A DNA stretch of 46,948 nt. Source: an uncultured Clostridia bacterium. GTDB lineage: Bacteria; Bacillota; Clostridia; Christensenellales; UBA1242. The notes beneath the pieces are model-generated. The model was not told the origin of the DNA and ran no database searches. It saw only the letters and a list, made by a program, of their open reading frames with translations. The translations under genes and the position numbers were made by a program. The DNA lies in assembly GCA_934778125.1 (NCBI GenBank), contig CAKVOF010000006.1:1-46948 (forward strand), given 5' to 3'. This document shows positions 33,779-42,982 of the stretch, piece by piece; within the stretch, counting starts at the first letter, position 1, and every line of letters begins with the position of its first letter.

Positions 33779-35483
33779 GAAAAGATCACCTAAACCTAAC
33801 ATTTTTAAGCGATTTTTTCAAAAAATTAGAGAGTTTTTTAAAGAACTTAAACCTTTAGTGATGATGCAATTAAAAGATAAGCTCGATATTTCTTTTAAAA
33901 ACAAAAAACGTGCACTATTTAAGGTGATATACACACTTTTATCTTTTGCAATAATAACTTTTGTTATATATTTCTTGTTTAACTTGATTGTGAATTTAAG
34001 TTTGTTTTCATTTTTGAAAACCCTTAATTTTAGATTCTACTTGATTATTATTACTTTTGTGAGTTTGCTATCTTTATTATCGTGCGTTATTTCAATAACA
34101 AAAACATTATATTTTGCTAAAGATAACACCGTGCTTCTAACAATGCCGGTTACCACAAATAAATTATTTGTTTCAAAAATAATCGTGCAATTTTTATATG
34201 AATTAATTAAAAATTCATTCTATATTTTGCCACTTTTAATTGCTTATGGATTAATTATGAAACTTGGATTTCTATATTTCCCATATGCAATAATTATGAC
34301 AATTTTCCTAACAGCATTTATTGTGGTGTTTGCAGGGGTTTTATCAATTCCAGCAATGGGAATTGCTATTCTATTCAAAAAGTCTAGAATAGTTGAAATA
34401 GTTGTTTTGGTTGTGCTATCAGTTGGAATAGTTTTGGCGTTAATTGGTATTATTAACTTGATTCCAGAAAATATAGATTTAGTTAGAGATTGGGGCAAAA
34501 TATATTGGCAAATTCAAGATTTTCTTGCATCTTTTGCTAAAACATTCTTTATGTTTGACTTATTAACTCAACTTCTAACGGGTATGGTTTACAACGGCTT
34601 TGCGTTCAATCCAGTAACGGGCAATAATGGCGTTACTTTCCTAGTTATGTTTGGCTCAATGGTTGTGTTGTTGGTGATTATTTCGTTACTTTCTAAACCG
34701 CTTTTCCTAAAAATGGCAAGTTCGCCTTTTGAATATAAAAAAGTTTTGGTTAATAAAAAACGAAAAAATAAAAAGAAGCAAGTTTTTGTTTCAGTTGTTG
34801 ATGAAGAAACAAAACGCTCAGTTAGAACACCAGATATTATTTACCCAGTTTTATTAACAGCAATTATTACTCCGCTTGCAATTTTCCTTCAAAATAAAAT
34901 TGTTGGTGCTATGGATACTAGAATATTAGGAAACTATATGGCTGTGGCGTTTAATGTTTGCATAATATTGCTTATAGCCCTAAATTCGAACGTAACAATG
35001 AGCAGTGTGTTTTCTAAAGAAGGGAACTCTGCATATTTGAATAAAGTTAATCCAGTTGCCTTTAGTGTTATGCTAGGTGGGAAATTAGTTTTAAATGCTT
35101 GCATTATGATGATATCTATTGTTGCTAGTTCAGTGGTTTTGGGGTTGGGCAACCATTTAACCGTAATCAACATAATTTTGCTTGCATTCACTCTTTTATT
35201 TATATATGTTGGGCATTTATTTTGGAGTGCTGAGTACGATATTATGAATCCACAAAACAATTTCTATCAAACAACTGGAACCCATCATAAAAACCCAAAT
35301 GAAACAAAAAGCACAATATTAAGCTTTGCAATTTCAGCTATTGTTTCGTTTGTAACTTTCTTCCTTATTAAAGAAGATTTAAGATATGTGTTTTATAAGC
35401 TTTTAGCGATTGCGCTTGTGTTTGTTGTTTATAGAGCATATATGTTCTTCACGAAAATAAAACTATATTATAAGGAGAAATAA
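33756..35483 (+). CDS. ABC exporter permease (cassette B)
   Basis: This 575-residue membrane protein is paralogous to the permease at 25562 and has about twelve hydrophobic segments. It has a longer basic N-terminus (SPKPNIFKRFFQKIREFFKE) and a Lys-rich cytoplasmic loop (VNKKRKNKKKQ). I start it at ATG 33756, which follows AGAGGGTGGAA; the frame extends to 33738 without a better site. The start lies 23 bases inside the fused ATPase gene, so translation is coupled. Substrate unknown. Confidence 0.88.
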   Translation: MVKTVVNEKRSPKPNIFKRFFQKIREFFKELKPLVMMQLKDKLDISFKNKKRALFKVIYTLLSFAIITFVIYFLFNLIVNLSLFSFLKTLNFRFYLIIITFVSLLSLLSCVISITKTLYFAKDNTVLLTMPVTTNKLFVSKIIVQFLYELIKNSFYILPLLIAYGLIMKLGFLYFPYAIIMTIFLTAFIVVFAGVLSIPAMGIAILFKKSRIVEIVVLVVLSVGIVLALIGIINLIPENIDLVRDWGKIYWQIQDFLASFAKTFFMFDLLTQLLTGMVYNGFAFNPVTGNNGVTFLVMFGSMVVLLVIISLLSKPLFLKMASSPFEYKKVLVNKKRKNKKKQVFVSVVDEETKRSVRTPDIIYPVLLTAIITPLAIFLQNKIVGAMDTRILGNYMAVAFNVCIILLIALNSNVTMSSVFSKEGNSAYLNKVNPVAFSVMLGGKLVLNACIMMISIVASSVVLGLGNHLTVINIILLAFTLLFIYVGHLFWSAEYDIMNPQNNFYQTTGTHHKNPNETKSTILSFAISAIVSFVTFFLIKEDLRYVFYKLLAIALVFVVYRAYMFFTKIKLYYKEK

Positions 35484-35487
35484 CGAT

Positions 35488-36009
35488 ATGAAAAAATCTA
35501 CAATCGTAATTATTATTGCAATATACCTTGTTTCTATCGTGGTTATTTCATTCCTTGGGATTAAAGTTAGGGTTTATGATGAAACAAAGTATGTTAAAGA
35601 AATTCAAATTAGTGTGGGAGCAGAAGATGAAAATTGGTATTCACTAGAAAACTTAGGAAAAGATTCCTTGGGCAATAATCAATATTCTTTAACTATCTAT
35701 TTTAAAAACGCCAAAGAAGGCAAATTTCCAATGAAATCTGATCCATCTATTGAAATTACTAGAAAATATTTAATCCTTTCTTTAATTCCACATATAACCT
35801 ACGACACTGGAGATGTGGCGAACGCCGAAGAAGAAAGCATTGTTTTTAAAATTGGAAACGAAAGTTATCAAGAAAAAGAATGGATAACATTATCAGAAAA
35901 AGGCTTTATAACGGCTTTTAGAAAAGATATTTCAACACCAATTTATGTAACTCCAGCAAAAAGTGGAAGAGTTGGCGCGGGTGCAACAATTTATGTTAGT
36001 GTTGTTTGA
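35488..36009 (+). CDS. Membrane-anchored extracytoplasmic protein (cassette B)
   Basis: This is a 173-residue protein with one N-terminal hydrophobic segment (TIVIIIAIYLVSIVVISFLG) and a beta-rich extracytoplasmic part of ~145 residues. It occupies the same position as the 325-residue protein in cassette A, directly after the permease, and is probably its counterpart. It lacks the clear BIG2 domains of that protein. An AAGGAG site just before the permease stop serves it. Confidence 0.75.
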   Translation: MKKSTIVIIIAIYLVSIVVISFLGIKVRVYDETKYVKEIQISVGAEDENWYSLENLGKDSLGNNQYSLTIYFKNAKEGKFPMKSDPSIEITRKYLILSLIPHITYDTGDVANAEEESIVFKIGNESYQEKEWITLSEKGFITAFRKDISTPIYVTPAKSGRVGAGATIYVSVV

Positions 36010-36074
36010 TAAAAACTTAGATTTATAACTTTTAAACAATTTTGATATATCTAGGAATTGTTGAAGAAGATAAG

Positions 36075-36103
36075 TTGATTCTAAACTTAAAATATTGTAT
36101 AAT
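36075..36103 (+). promoter_or_regulatory. Own promoter of the 1253-residue lipoprotein
   Basis: TTGATT (36075-36080), 17 bases and a perfect TATAAT (36098-36103) lie 50 bases before the start, mirroring the arrangement in cassette A. Confidence 0.8.
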
Positions 36104-36153
36104 ACCACATAAAACTTACAAAAACGGACAAAATATAACACGGAGAGATATTT

Positions 36154-39100
36154 ATGAAAAAGAAATTGATAACCTCTTTGATGTTTGTTGTTATGGCGTT
36201 TGCATTTTCAATTTGCTTTATTTCGTGTGGCGGTGCAAAAGTTAGTGGCATCTACGTTAAAGAAGGAACTTACGAAACCGAGGTTGACCATAAGTCAAAC
36301 GCTAAGTCACTGGATGTTTTGAGTGGGGCTGAAATTTATGCAAAACTTTCAAATGGAACAGAACGCCCAGTAAGCCTTGATGATGTTGAGGTGAGTGATT
36401 TAAACACTAGCACAGTTGGAACAACAACGATTGAACTATCATATGCTGGGTTCACCTGCAAAATTGATGTTGAGGTTGTTAAAACTATTGTTAAAATAGA
36501 ACCAACAACTGAATTAAAATCAACTTACAAACAAAACGAGTCTTTTGGTGACATTGCATTAAAAGTAACTTATTCAGATAGCTCAACTGAAACTATATTA
36601 TCAGGATTTGAAGTTTCAGGCTCAACAGCATCAGTTGGCGTTAATAAAGAATTAAAGATAACATATAAAGGCAAAGTGTTCACTTATTCATTTAATGTTG
36701 AACATTATGTTGTTAGTTTTGAGATAACAAGCTTTGCACCAAGTGTGTTCTATAGTGAAGACTATAGTTATTCATCAATAGCTATAAAAGTTAAATATTC
36801 TGATAACGCTGAAGAAGTAATCAATTATAATTCAAAAGATTTTATTGTTGAAATCAACACAAATGAAGCTGGTATGCAAGCATTGAAAGTAACTTATGCT
36901 GAAATAACCAATGAAAAAAAAGTTGAAGTTTTAGCAAAGCTTGTGAGTGTTAAATATACATCAGGGCTTGGAACAGAGATGGTGGGAGATGCTTTCAAAG
37001 TTTCTTCACACAACCAAATTAAAGCTATTAAATTAACTGCAAAATTTAATGATAACTCTGAAAAAGAAATTTCTTTTGATAAGTTATCAGACCGCACAAT
37101 TAATTATAATGTGAAAGGCGAAACACAAGAAGTTCAATTAAAATACGCTGAAAATGGCATAACCCAATCTTGCACTATTGAGATTTACCTAACAGAAGAT
37201 TACACAGCTGAAGGTCAAAAAGTTATATCTAAAATTGAAATAACTGAAGGTGCTATTGAAAACTTAATTCACGGAAGAGTAGTTTCAACTCCAACTATTA
37301 CTGCAACATATGATGATAACTCCACTGAAGATGTTTCATCAATAGTATCAAGCATATACGATGAAAACTTCAATGAAAAAAACTTCAATAAAGTGCCTAC
37401 TGGTCAAAATAGCGTTAATCGTTCAATCACATATAAATTCCGCGGTAAAGAAGCAAAGATGGAATTCGTTGTTTGGAACTTACCATCGGAAATTGAACTT
37501 GTTGACTTAAATACCAATTTAGAATATGGTGAACCTTTCGCATATCCTAGCGTTAAAGTTCATTTCTTAAATGGCGATGTTAAAGAAACAACTGCTGGAG
37601 AATTGGATGGTTTAACTACTAACAATATTTACACGGATGTTGTTGGCGGTCAATACTTGAAATATACTTACACAACATCTTACGAAACACCATACAAAGA
37701 TAACCAAGAACTAAATTATAATAATGATACTTTAGAAGAAAGAAAATTTGTGATAAGCAAACAAGTTACTATAACAATTAAAGATGTTTCTCAAGGCTTA
37801 AAAATAGTAGGTTTGGGCGATGAAAGTAATATCTATTCTGTTGTTCAAAAAGGATCTTTAGATTTCGATTCAATTGAAGTTTATGAAGAATTTAAAAGCG
37901 GTAAAATGGTTCGTTTATATAAAGATGTTGACTACGAGGTTACAACTCTAGACACAAAAACTTTAGGCGAAAAAACAATCACATTTACCAAAAAAAGTAA
38001 TAATAATACTAATACCATCAAAAAAGTGGTTAGAATTCAAGTTATTTCTGGTTACACTATCACAAGTTTCACAGCTCCAAGTTTTGTAACCTTATATAAT
38101 TCAAATAAAGCAAATCAAAACACATATGATAAAACTGGTTCAACAGGAATCAAAGGCTTCACTGAAACCAACAAAACATACATTGTGGGCTCAGCAAATC
38201 CATTTGTTTTTGCTCCAATTATGCTTGAAAAACCAGCAGATTCAGAAAAATCAATTATAGTTACAGATTATTCTATAATTGCAAAAGTTTATATTAAAAA
38301 TGGCACAGATTATTCCGAGCTTACAACAAATTTAGCAGATTATGTTTCAATTGATAAAACAAGCAAAACTTTCCAATTCACAGAATTAGCTAACGGAAAG
38401 GAATTTAAAATTGAAGTTACGCCTGAAAACGGTTCAAGCGATTTCCTTGTAACATTTGAATTCAAAGTTATTAATGGTTACAACGTTTATAATGCAGATG
38501 ATTTAAGTGTTGTGGATAACACAAATATGGGAGATAAATGGAACACACTAAAAAGCACTAATAAAATTTCAACTGATTTAAATATTAGCGCAGTAATTTT
38601 GCATAACGATATCTCGATAAGAAAAGAAAACTTGCCTGAAAATCATTTCTATAAAGAGGGCGATGTTGTTAACGATATTGCATTAAATAAAAACGATATT
38701 GATTACGATAGAGCGTTGGGTTCATTAAAGGATTCTGGATCAGTAAAAGATCCTATTGGTGCTATCTACACAAGAACTCTAAAAGCTGGCGAAACATTCA
38801 CAATGGAAGGAAACTATTTTAAAATTTCAATCCAAGATATGCCACTAATAGTTCGTGGTGATGGCAAGGTTAGTGAAACTCTAGATAAGGCTATCACAAC
38901 CCACACAACTTTATTTAGATTTATCCCTGAAAAGAATCAAAATGGTGATTTTGCTGGTGCCCACACAACCACAAACATCAATAACGTTGCCTTCTATGGA
39001 AACAGCAAAAAATCAGAAATTCCAGCTTTATCAGGTGGAATGATGTGTATGAAAGCAGATTCAACAAATCTTAATCTTTCTAACTGCTTATCTCAAGCAT

Positions 39101-39915
39101 GGTTTATTAGTTTTATGATTGAAGGAAACAATGATTATGCAGATAACATTCAAGCAAAATTCTATAAAACCAACGCATATGATGCTTATAACACTCTTCT
39201 ATATGTTTGGGCAGGAAGAAATGTTGTTTTAGAAGAATGCAAGTTTATTGGAGCAGGTGGTCCAGTTATGATTGTTGACCACGTTGATAATAATGAAAAC
39301 ACTGGTGAGGGTGGTTATATTTCAAATGTAACAAACAAAAATTCAACACTAGAAAGTTGGGTTGCAGGAACAGAAGGTTGGTTTGTAACCTATGGTGCCA
39401 CTGCTGTTGTTGGTAGTTTAAAAGCTATTGATCAAATTTTATTAGCTACTTGCAAAAGTGCTGAGCTTAATGCATACAAATCAATTCTAGATTCAACTGG
39501 AAACAAACTTAATTTAGTTGCAGTTTATAAGTCTGGGGATACTGAAGGAATGTCTACGAGTATTATTCGTGGCTCATTCAAAAAAACAACAACCACTGAA
39601 GAAGATGCTAAATCTATTTTGGATTTTAGTAATGAAAGTATTGGTCAAATAAAACAAAATATTATGCAACAAATAATTGCTCAGTATGGAGCTAATGCCC
39701 CAAATATTCTAGCTCAAATTGTAATTATGCAAACTGATAGTAATGCTATTGGTGTTCCTAGTGATAAGGGCTGGTTATATCCAGATCAAACTAATACAGA
39801 AACAATGGGGGCTTTCATTCAAACTTTAATGCAAACAGATGAGTATGCTTCATTGTATATGTTTAATGGTATGGGTGCGATACTAGGTGTTGAAAGCAAA
39901 CTAATTAATGCCTAA
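36154..39915 (+). CDS. Very large surface lipoprotein with tandem Ig-like domains and beta-helix (cassette B)
   Basis: This is a 1253-residue protein with a lipoprotein signal peptide ending FISC (Cys25). From ~30 to ~640 it carries roughly six to eight Ig-like units of the group 3 type, each with a 'V-x-Y-x-D-N-S/A-x-E' strand (VTYSDSSTE, VKYSDNAEE, AKFNDNSEK, ATYDDNSTE). Residues ~780-1080 look like a beta-helix; MEGNYFKISIQDMPLIV matches INGNGYVLSAINLPII of the cassette A lipoprotein. The C-terminal ~170 residues are unrecognised. CGGAGAG precedes the ATG. Role inferred: an adhesin or glycan-binding protein held on the outer face of the membrane. Confidence 0.85.
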   Translation: MKKKLITSLMFVVMAFAFSICFISCGGAKVSGIYVKEGTYETEVDHKSNAKSLDVLSGAEIYAKLSNGTERPVSLDDVEVSDLNTSTVGTTTIELSYAGFTCKIDVEVVKTIVKIEPTTELKSTYKQNESFGDIALKVTYSDSSTETILSGFEVSGSTASVGVNKELKITYKGKVFTYSFNVEHYVVSFEITSFAPSVFYSEDYSYSSIAIKVKYSDNAEEVINYNSKDFIVEINTNEAGMQALKVTYAEITNEKKVEVLAKLVSVKYTSGLGTEMVGDAFKVSSHNQIKAIKLTAKFNDNSEKEISFDKLSDRTINYNVKGETQEVQLKYAENGITQSCTIEIYLTEDYTAEGQKVISKIEITEGAIENLIHGRVVSTPTITATYDDNSTEDVSSIVSSIYDENFNEKNFNKVPTGQNSVNRSITYKFRGKEAKMEFVVWNLPSEIELVDLNTNLEYGEPFAYPSVKVHFLNGDVKETTAGELDGLTTNNIYTDVVGGQYLKYTYTTSYETPYKDNQELNYNNDTLEERKFVISKQVTITIKDVSQGLKIVGLGDESNIYSVVQKGSLDFDSIEVYEEFKSGKMVRLYKDVDYEVTTLDTKTLGEKTITFTKKSNNNTNTIKKVVRIQVISGYTITSFTAPSFVTLYNSNKANQNTYDKTGSTGIKGFTETNKTYIVGSANPFVFAPIMLEKPADSEKSIIVTDYSIIAKVYIKNGTDYSELTTNLADYVSIDKTSKTFQFTELANGKEFKIEVTPENGSSDFLVTFEFKVINGYNVYNADDLSVVDNTNMGDKWNTLKSTNKISTDLNISAVILHNDISIRKENLPENHFYKEGDVVNDIALNKNDIDYDRALGSLKDSGSVKDPIGAIYTRTLKAGETFTMEGNYFKISIQDMPLIVRGDGKVSETLDKAITTHTTLFRFIPEKNQNGDFAGAHTTTNINNVAFYGNSKKSEIPALSGGMMCMKADSTNLNLSNCLSQAWFISFMIEGNNDYADNIQAKFYKTNAYDAYNTLLYVWAGRNVVLEECKFIGAGGPVMIVDHVDNNENTGEGGYISNVTNKNSTLESWVAGTEGWFVTYGATAVVGSLKAIDQILLATCKSAELNAYKSILDSTGNKLNLVAVYKSGDTEGMSTSIIRGSFKKTTTTEEDAKSILDFSNESIGQIKQNIMQQIIAQYGANAPNILAQIVIMQTDSNAIGVPSDKGWLYPDQTNTETMGAFIQTLMQTDEYASLYMFNGMGAILGVESKLINA

Positions 39916-39933
39916 TTGATTATTTTAAAATCG

Positions 39934-39965
39934 AAAAAGGAAGTAGTTTTCTACTTCCTTTTTTA
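39934..39965. terminator. Bidirectional terminator after cassette B
   Basis: AAAAAGGAAGTAG-tttt-CTACTTCCTTTTT is a perfect stem that also ends the convergent YnbB-like gene. Confidence 0.92.
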
Positions 39966-39972
39966 ATAAATA

Positions 39973-41232
39973 TTACTTTATATTTTTCAATATTTCATTC
40001 AAACCAATCATAATTCCAAGTTTGCCATATTCGTAAGTTAATCCACCTTGCATAAAAGCAGTAAAAGGTGGAATGATTGGTGCATCGCAACTAAGTTCAA
40101 TTGTTGAACCGCTTATAAAGCTTCCTCCAGCACTAACTTCATCGTTAGGGTAGCCAGGCATGGCAGATGGCACGGGTGTTACATAACTCTCAACGGGTGA
40201 TGCAAATTGAATTCCTTTGCAAAAGTTTACCAAATTATCTTTAGAACCAAGCTCTATTGTTTGAATTATATCGGTTCTATATTCCTTAGCGCTAGGGCTC
40301 ACAATATAGCCTAATTTTTCAAGCATTAGGCTAGCAAAAGCCATTGTTTTAAGGCTTGAACAAACAACGCTTGGTGCATTGAAAAATCCTTTATAAAAGC
40401 TCAAAAGTTGATTCATATTTGCACCAATGTCTTTTCCAAGACCTGGGGCAGAGAAATGCTCTGCAATATCCCAAATTAAATTCTTTTTGCCAACAATATA
40501 ACCTCCAGTTTTGGCTTCGCCACCACCAAGATTTTTAAGCGATGAGCCAACCAATATATCTGCTCCCACTTGAGTTGGTTCTCTATCTTCCACGAAATCA
40601 CCATAGCAGTTATCAACCATTATGATAACATTTTGGTCAACTTCTCGAATAGCCTTGCAAACTTTTTCAATCTTTTCTATTGTTAAGCTTTTTCTTGCCG
40701 AATAGCCTCTAGACCTTTGAATTTCCACCAATTTAACGGGAGATTTCTTCAATCTATTGGTGATGGATAAAATATCAAAATCATCATTAACCAACTCAAT
40801 TTGCTCATATTTCACGCCTTTCTTGATTAATGAATTTCTGCTATCGCCCTCAATTCCAATCACCGTTTTAAGAGAATCGTATGGTTCGCCTGAAATTGAA
40901 ATAAAAGTGTCGCCATAGTTTAAAAGCCCGAAAAGAGTTAATGAAATGGCGTGAGTTCCGCTCATAATTTGTGGGCGAACTAAAGCATCTTCTGCTCCAA
41001 AAACCTCAGCATAAATTTTTTCAAGTTTTTCTCTTCCTTCATCGGTGTAACCATAGCCAGTAACTTCGCAAAAATCGCTTGTTGAAACTTTATTATTTTG
41101 AAAAGCCTTTAATACTTTTGCTGAATTTAAAAGTGCATTTTCTTCAAATTTTTTAAAGGTTGGTGCTAATTCATCTTCGCACTCATTTGCAAGTTTAACG
41201 ATGCTTTCATCAATATCAAAATTTAAAAACAT
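39973..41232 (-). CDS. YnbB-like PLP-dependent enzyme (methionine gamma-lyase/aluminium resistance family)
   Basis: This 419-residue fold type I enzyme has typical blocks: TGYGYTDEGREKLEKIYAE, RPQIMSGTHAI, VDNCYGDFVE with the cofactor-contacting Asp, and GSSLKNLGGG with the probable Schiff-base lysine. Family members are annotated as aluminium resistance proteins or methionine gamma-lyases; the true reaction is not established, to my knowledge. I start it at ATG 41232, with TTGGAG at good spacing; a TTG at 41244 is in frame but forms part of that site. It is divergent from efp. Confidence 0.9.
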   Translation of the reverse strand: MFLNFDIDESIVKLANECEDELAPTFKKFEENALLNSAKVLKAFQNNKVSTSDFCEVTGYGYTDEGREKLEKIYAEVFGAEDALVRPQIMSGTHAISLTLFGLLNYGDTFISISGEPYDSLKTVIGIEGDSRNSLIKKGVKYEQIELVNDDFDILSITNRLKKSPVKLVEIQRSRGYSARKSLTIEKIEKVCKAIREVDQNVIIMVDNCYGDFVEDREPTQVGADILVGSSLKNLGGGEAKTGGYIVGKKNLIWDIAEHFSAPGLGKDIGANMNQLLSFYKGFFNAPSVVCSSLKTMAFASLMLEKLGYIVSPSAKEYRTDIIQTIELGSKDNLVNFCKGIQFASPVESYVTPVPSAMPGYPNDEVSAGGSFISGSTIELSCDAPIIPPFTAFMQGGLTYEYGKLGIMIGLNEILKNIK

Positions 41233-41411
41233 ATTTTTCTCCAATGTTTAAAAAAAATTAAAATGTTTTAGTTATCTAAACACCTCAATATTTTACTATT
41301 TATAAAAAAAAATGTAAATAATTTTGTTTGATTTTAAATTAAGTTGAGGATTGCTAAATCCTATTATATGTGTGGTTTCTAACTTTTTTTAAACAAATAT
41401 ATTCAAACACA

Positions 41412-41440
41412 TTGACACAGTCATTAAAAATATATACAAT
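41412..41440 (+). promoter_or_regulatory. Promoter of efp
   Basis: TTGACA (41412-41417), 17 bases and TACAAT (41435-41440) lie 28 bases before the efp start and exclude the longer frame that begins at 41370. Confidence 0.85.
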
Positions 41441-41468
41441 TAATATATTAATAAAAGGAAGATTATTT

Positions 41469-42026
41469 ATGATAGACGTTAATAGTATTAAAAATGGAAT
41501 GACTTTGCTAATTGATGGAAATATTTATCAAATAGTAGAATTTTTGCATGTTAAACCAGGAAAAGGTTCAGCATTTATGAAAACTAAGATAAAAAACTTA
41601 AGAACAGGCACAACAATTGAAAGAACATTCAACACAAACGTTAAGTTTGAAGAAGCTAGAATTGAAAGAAAAACTGTTCAATATCTATATAATGATGGTG
41701 CAACATATTACTTTATGGATATGACCACATTCGAACAATTCGAATTAACTGCAGACCAAGTTGGTGATAATAAAGATTATTTACTTGAAAATATGAATGT
41801 TGATATCACTCAATATGAAGGTGAACTTTTAGGTATCACTCTTCCTGAAAAAATGACATTCACAGTTGTTAGAACAGATCCAGCAGTTCGTGGTGGCACA
41901 CAAACAAATGCAACCAAAGAAGCGTGGGTTGAAACTGGCTTAATGGTTAGAGTTCCATTATTCATTGAGCAAGATGAAAAAATCATCGTTTCAACTGCAG
42001 ATGGCAAATATGTTTCAAGAGCGTAA
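41469..42026 (+). CDS. efp: Translation elongation factor P
   Basis: EF-P enters the ribosome and relieves stalling at consecutive prolines. The 185 residues and the three-domain beta layout fit the family. The tip loop reads HVKPGKGSAF, putting a lysine at position 32, the residue that is modified in relatives such as Bacillus. No modifying enzyme is visible nearby. The start ATG 41469 has AAAGGAAG in front. A terminator follows the stop closely, so it is monocistronic. Confidence 0.97.
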   Translation: MIDVNSIKNGMTLLIDGNIYQIVEFLHVKPGKGSAFMKTKIKNLRTGTTIERTFNTNVKFEEARIERKTVQYLYNDGATYYFMDMTTFEQFELTADQVGDNKDYLLENMNVDITQYEGELLGITLPEKMTFTVVRTDPAVRGGTQTNATKEAWVETGLMVRVPLFIEQDEKIIVSTADGKYVSRA

Positions 42027-42028
42027 TA

Positions 42029-42056
42029 AAAGAGCATAGTTTTATGCTTTTTTTAT
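42029..42056 (+). terminator. Terminator of efp
   Basis: AGCATA-gttt-TATGCT is followed by TTTTTT a few bases after the stop. Confidence 0.85.
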
Positions 42057-42097
42057 TGCAAATTAATTCTTTAGTTTAAAAGGAATAATGTATAATT

Positions 42098-42844
42098 ATG
42101 AATAGAAAAGTTGCTTTAATCACTGGAATTAGTGGCGGGATTGGATGTGAGATTGCCAGAACTTTGGCAAAATCGGGTTTCGATATTATTGGCACGTATA
42201 ACAAAAATATAGACTTAGCAAATAAAATCGAAAATGAAATACGCTCACTTGGGGCAAAATGTGTGAGCCTAAAATGTGATTTGCGAAGTGAAAATGAAAT
42301 AAAAGAAATGGTTCAAAATGCCATAGAAATATCAGGGCATATAGATGTTTTGGTGAATAATGCTGGTATATCTAGTGACCATATATTTCAAGAAAAAACA
42401 CCAGAGATATTTAGGGAAACATTAAATATCAATCTGGTTGGAACGTTTTTAGTTTCAAAATATGTTGGCGAGCAAATGTTAAAGCAAAAAAGAGGCAAGA
42501 TTATTAATATTTCTTCAACAAATGGCTTAAATACTTATTTTCCAATGTGTTTGGATTACGATGCCTCTAAAGCGGGAATTATTTCCCTAACCCATAATTT
42601 GGCGGTTCAATTTGCACCAAACATAACTGTGAATTGCATAGCGCCTGGATTTATCGCCACCAAAAATGAAATAGATTTTATGGATGAAGAGTATATCGAA
42701 AGTGAAGTTGATAAAATCTTAGTTAAAAGAGTGGGTGAGGCTCAAGATGTGGCAAATTTAGTTGAATTTTTAGCAAGCAATAAATCAGATTTTATAAATA
42801 ATCAGGTTATAACTATAAACGGTGGAATGTATGGTGATAATTAA
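42098..42844 (+). CDS. Short-chain dehydrogenase/reductase, FabG-like
   Basis: This 248-residue NAD(P)-dependent oxidoreductase has the cofactor motif TGISGGIG (residues 9-16), NNAG (87-90), catalytic Ser near 139-140, and Tyr154 and Lys158 in YDASK. The motif VNCIAPGF and the end VITINGG are typical of FabG-like 3-oxoacyl-ACP reductases. No other fatty acid synthesis gene is nearby, so its substrate remains open. The ribosome site (AAAGGA) is unusually far from the ATG, about 13 bases, which may mean low translation. Confidence 0.85.
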   Translation: MNRKVALITGISGGIGCEIARTLAKSGFDIIGTYNKNIDLANKIENEIRSLGAKCVSLKCDLRSENEIKEMVQNAIEISGHIDVLVNNAGISSDHIFQEKTPEIFRETLNINLVGTFLVSKYVGEQMLKQKRGKIINISSTNGLNTYFPMCLDYDASKAGIISLTHNLAVQFAPNITVNCIAPGFIATKNEIDFMDEEYIESEVDKILVKRVGEAQDVANLVEFLASNKSDFINNQVITINGGMYGDN

Positions 42845-42982
42845 TGATTTTGTTTGTTTTAATTAAAAGATGGATGATAAGGGCTTTGTGATTATTTAGT
42901 ATTATCGCTTTGTTTATAAATTGACAAAATTAATAACACAATCTCTTCAATATTTGCATATATTTTCAAAGGGGTAAAATAT

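Noticed and set aside
41370..41468. Longer N-terminus for EF-P
   Set aside because: The consensus promoter at 41412-41440 lies inside it, and EF-P begins at the MIDVNSIKNG segment.
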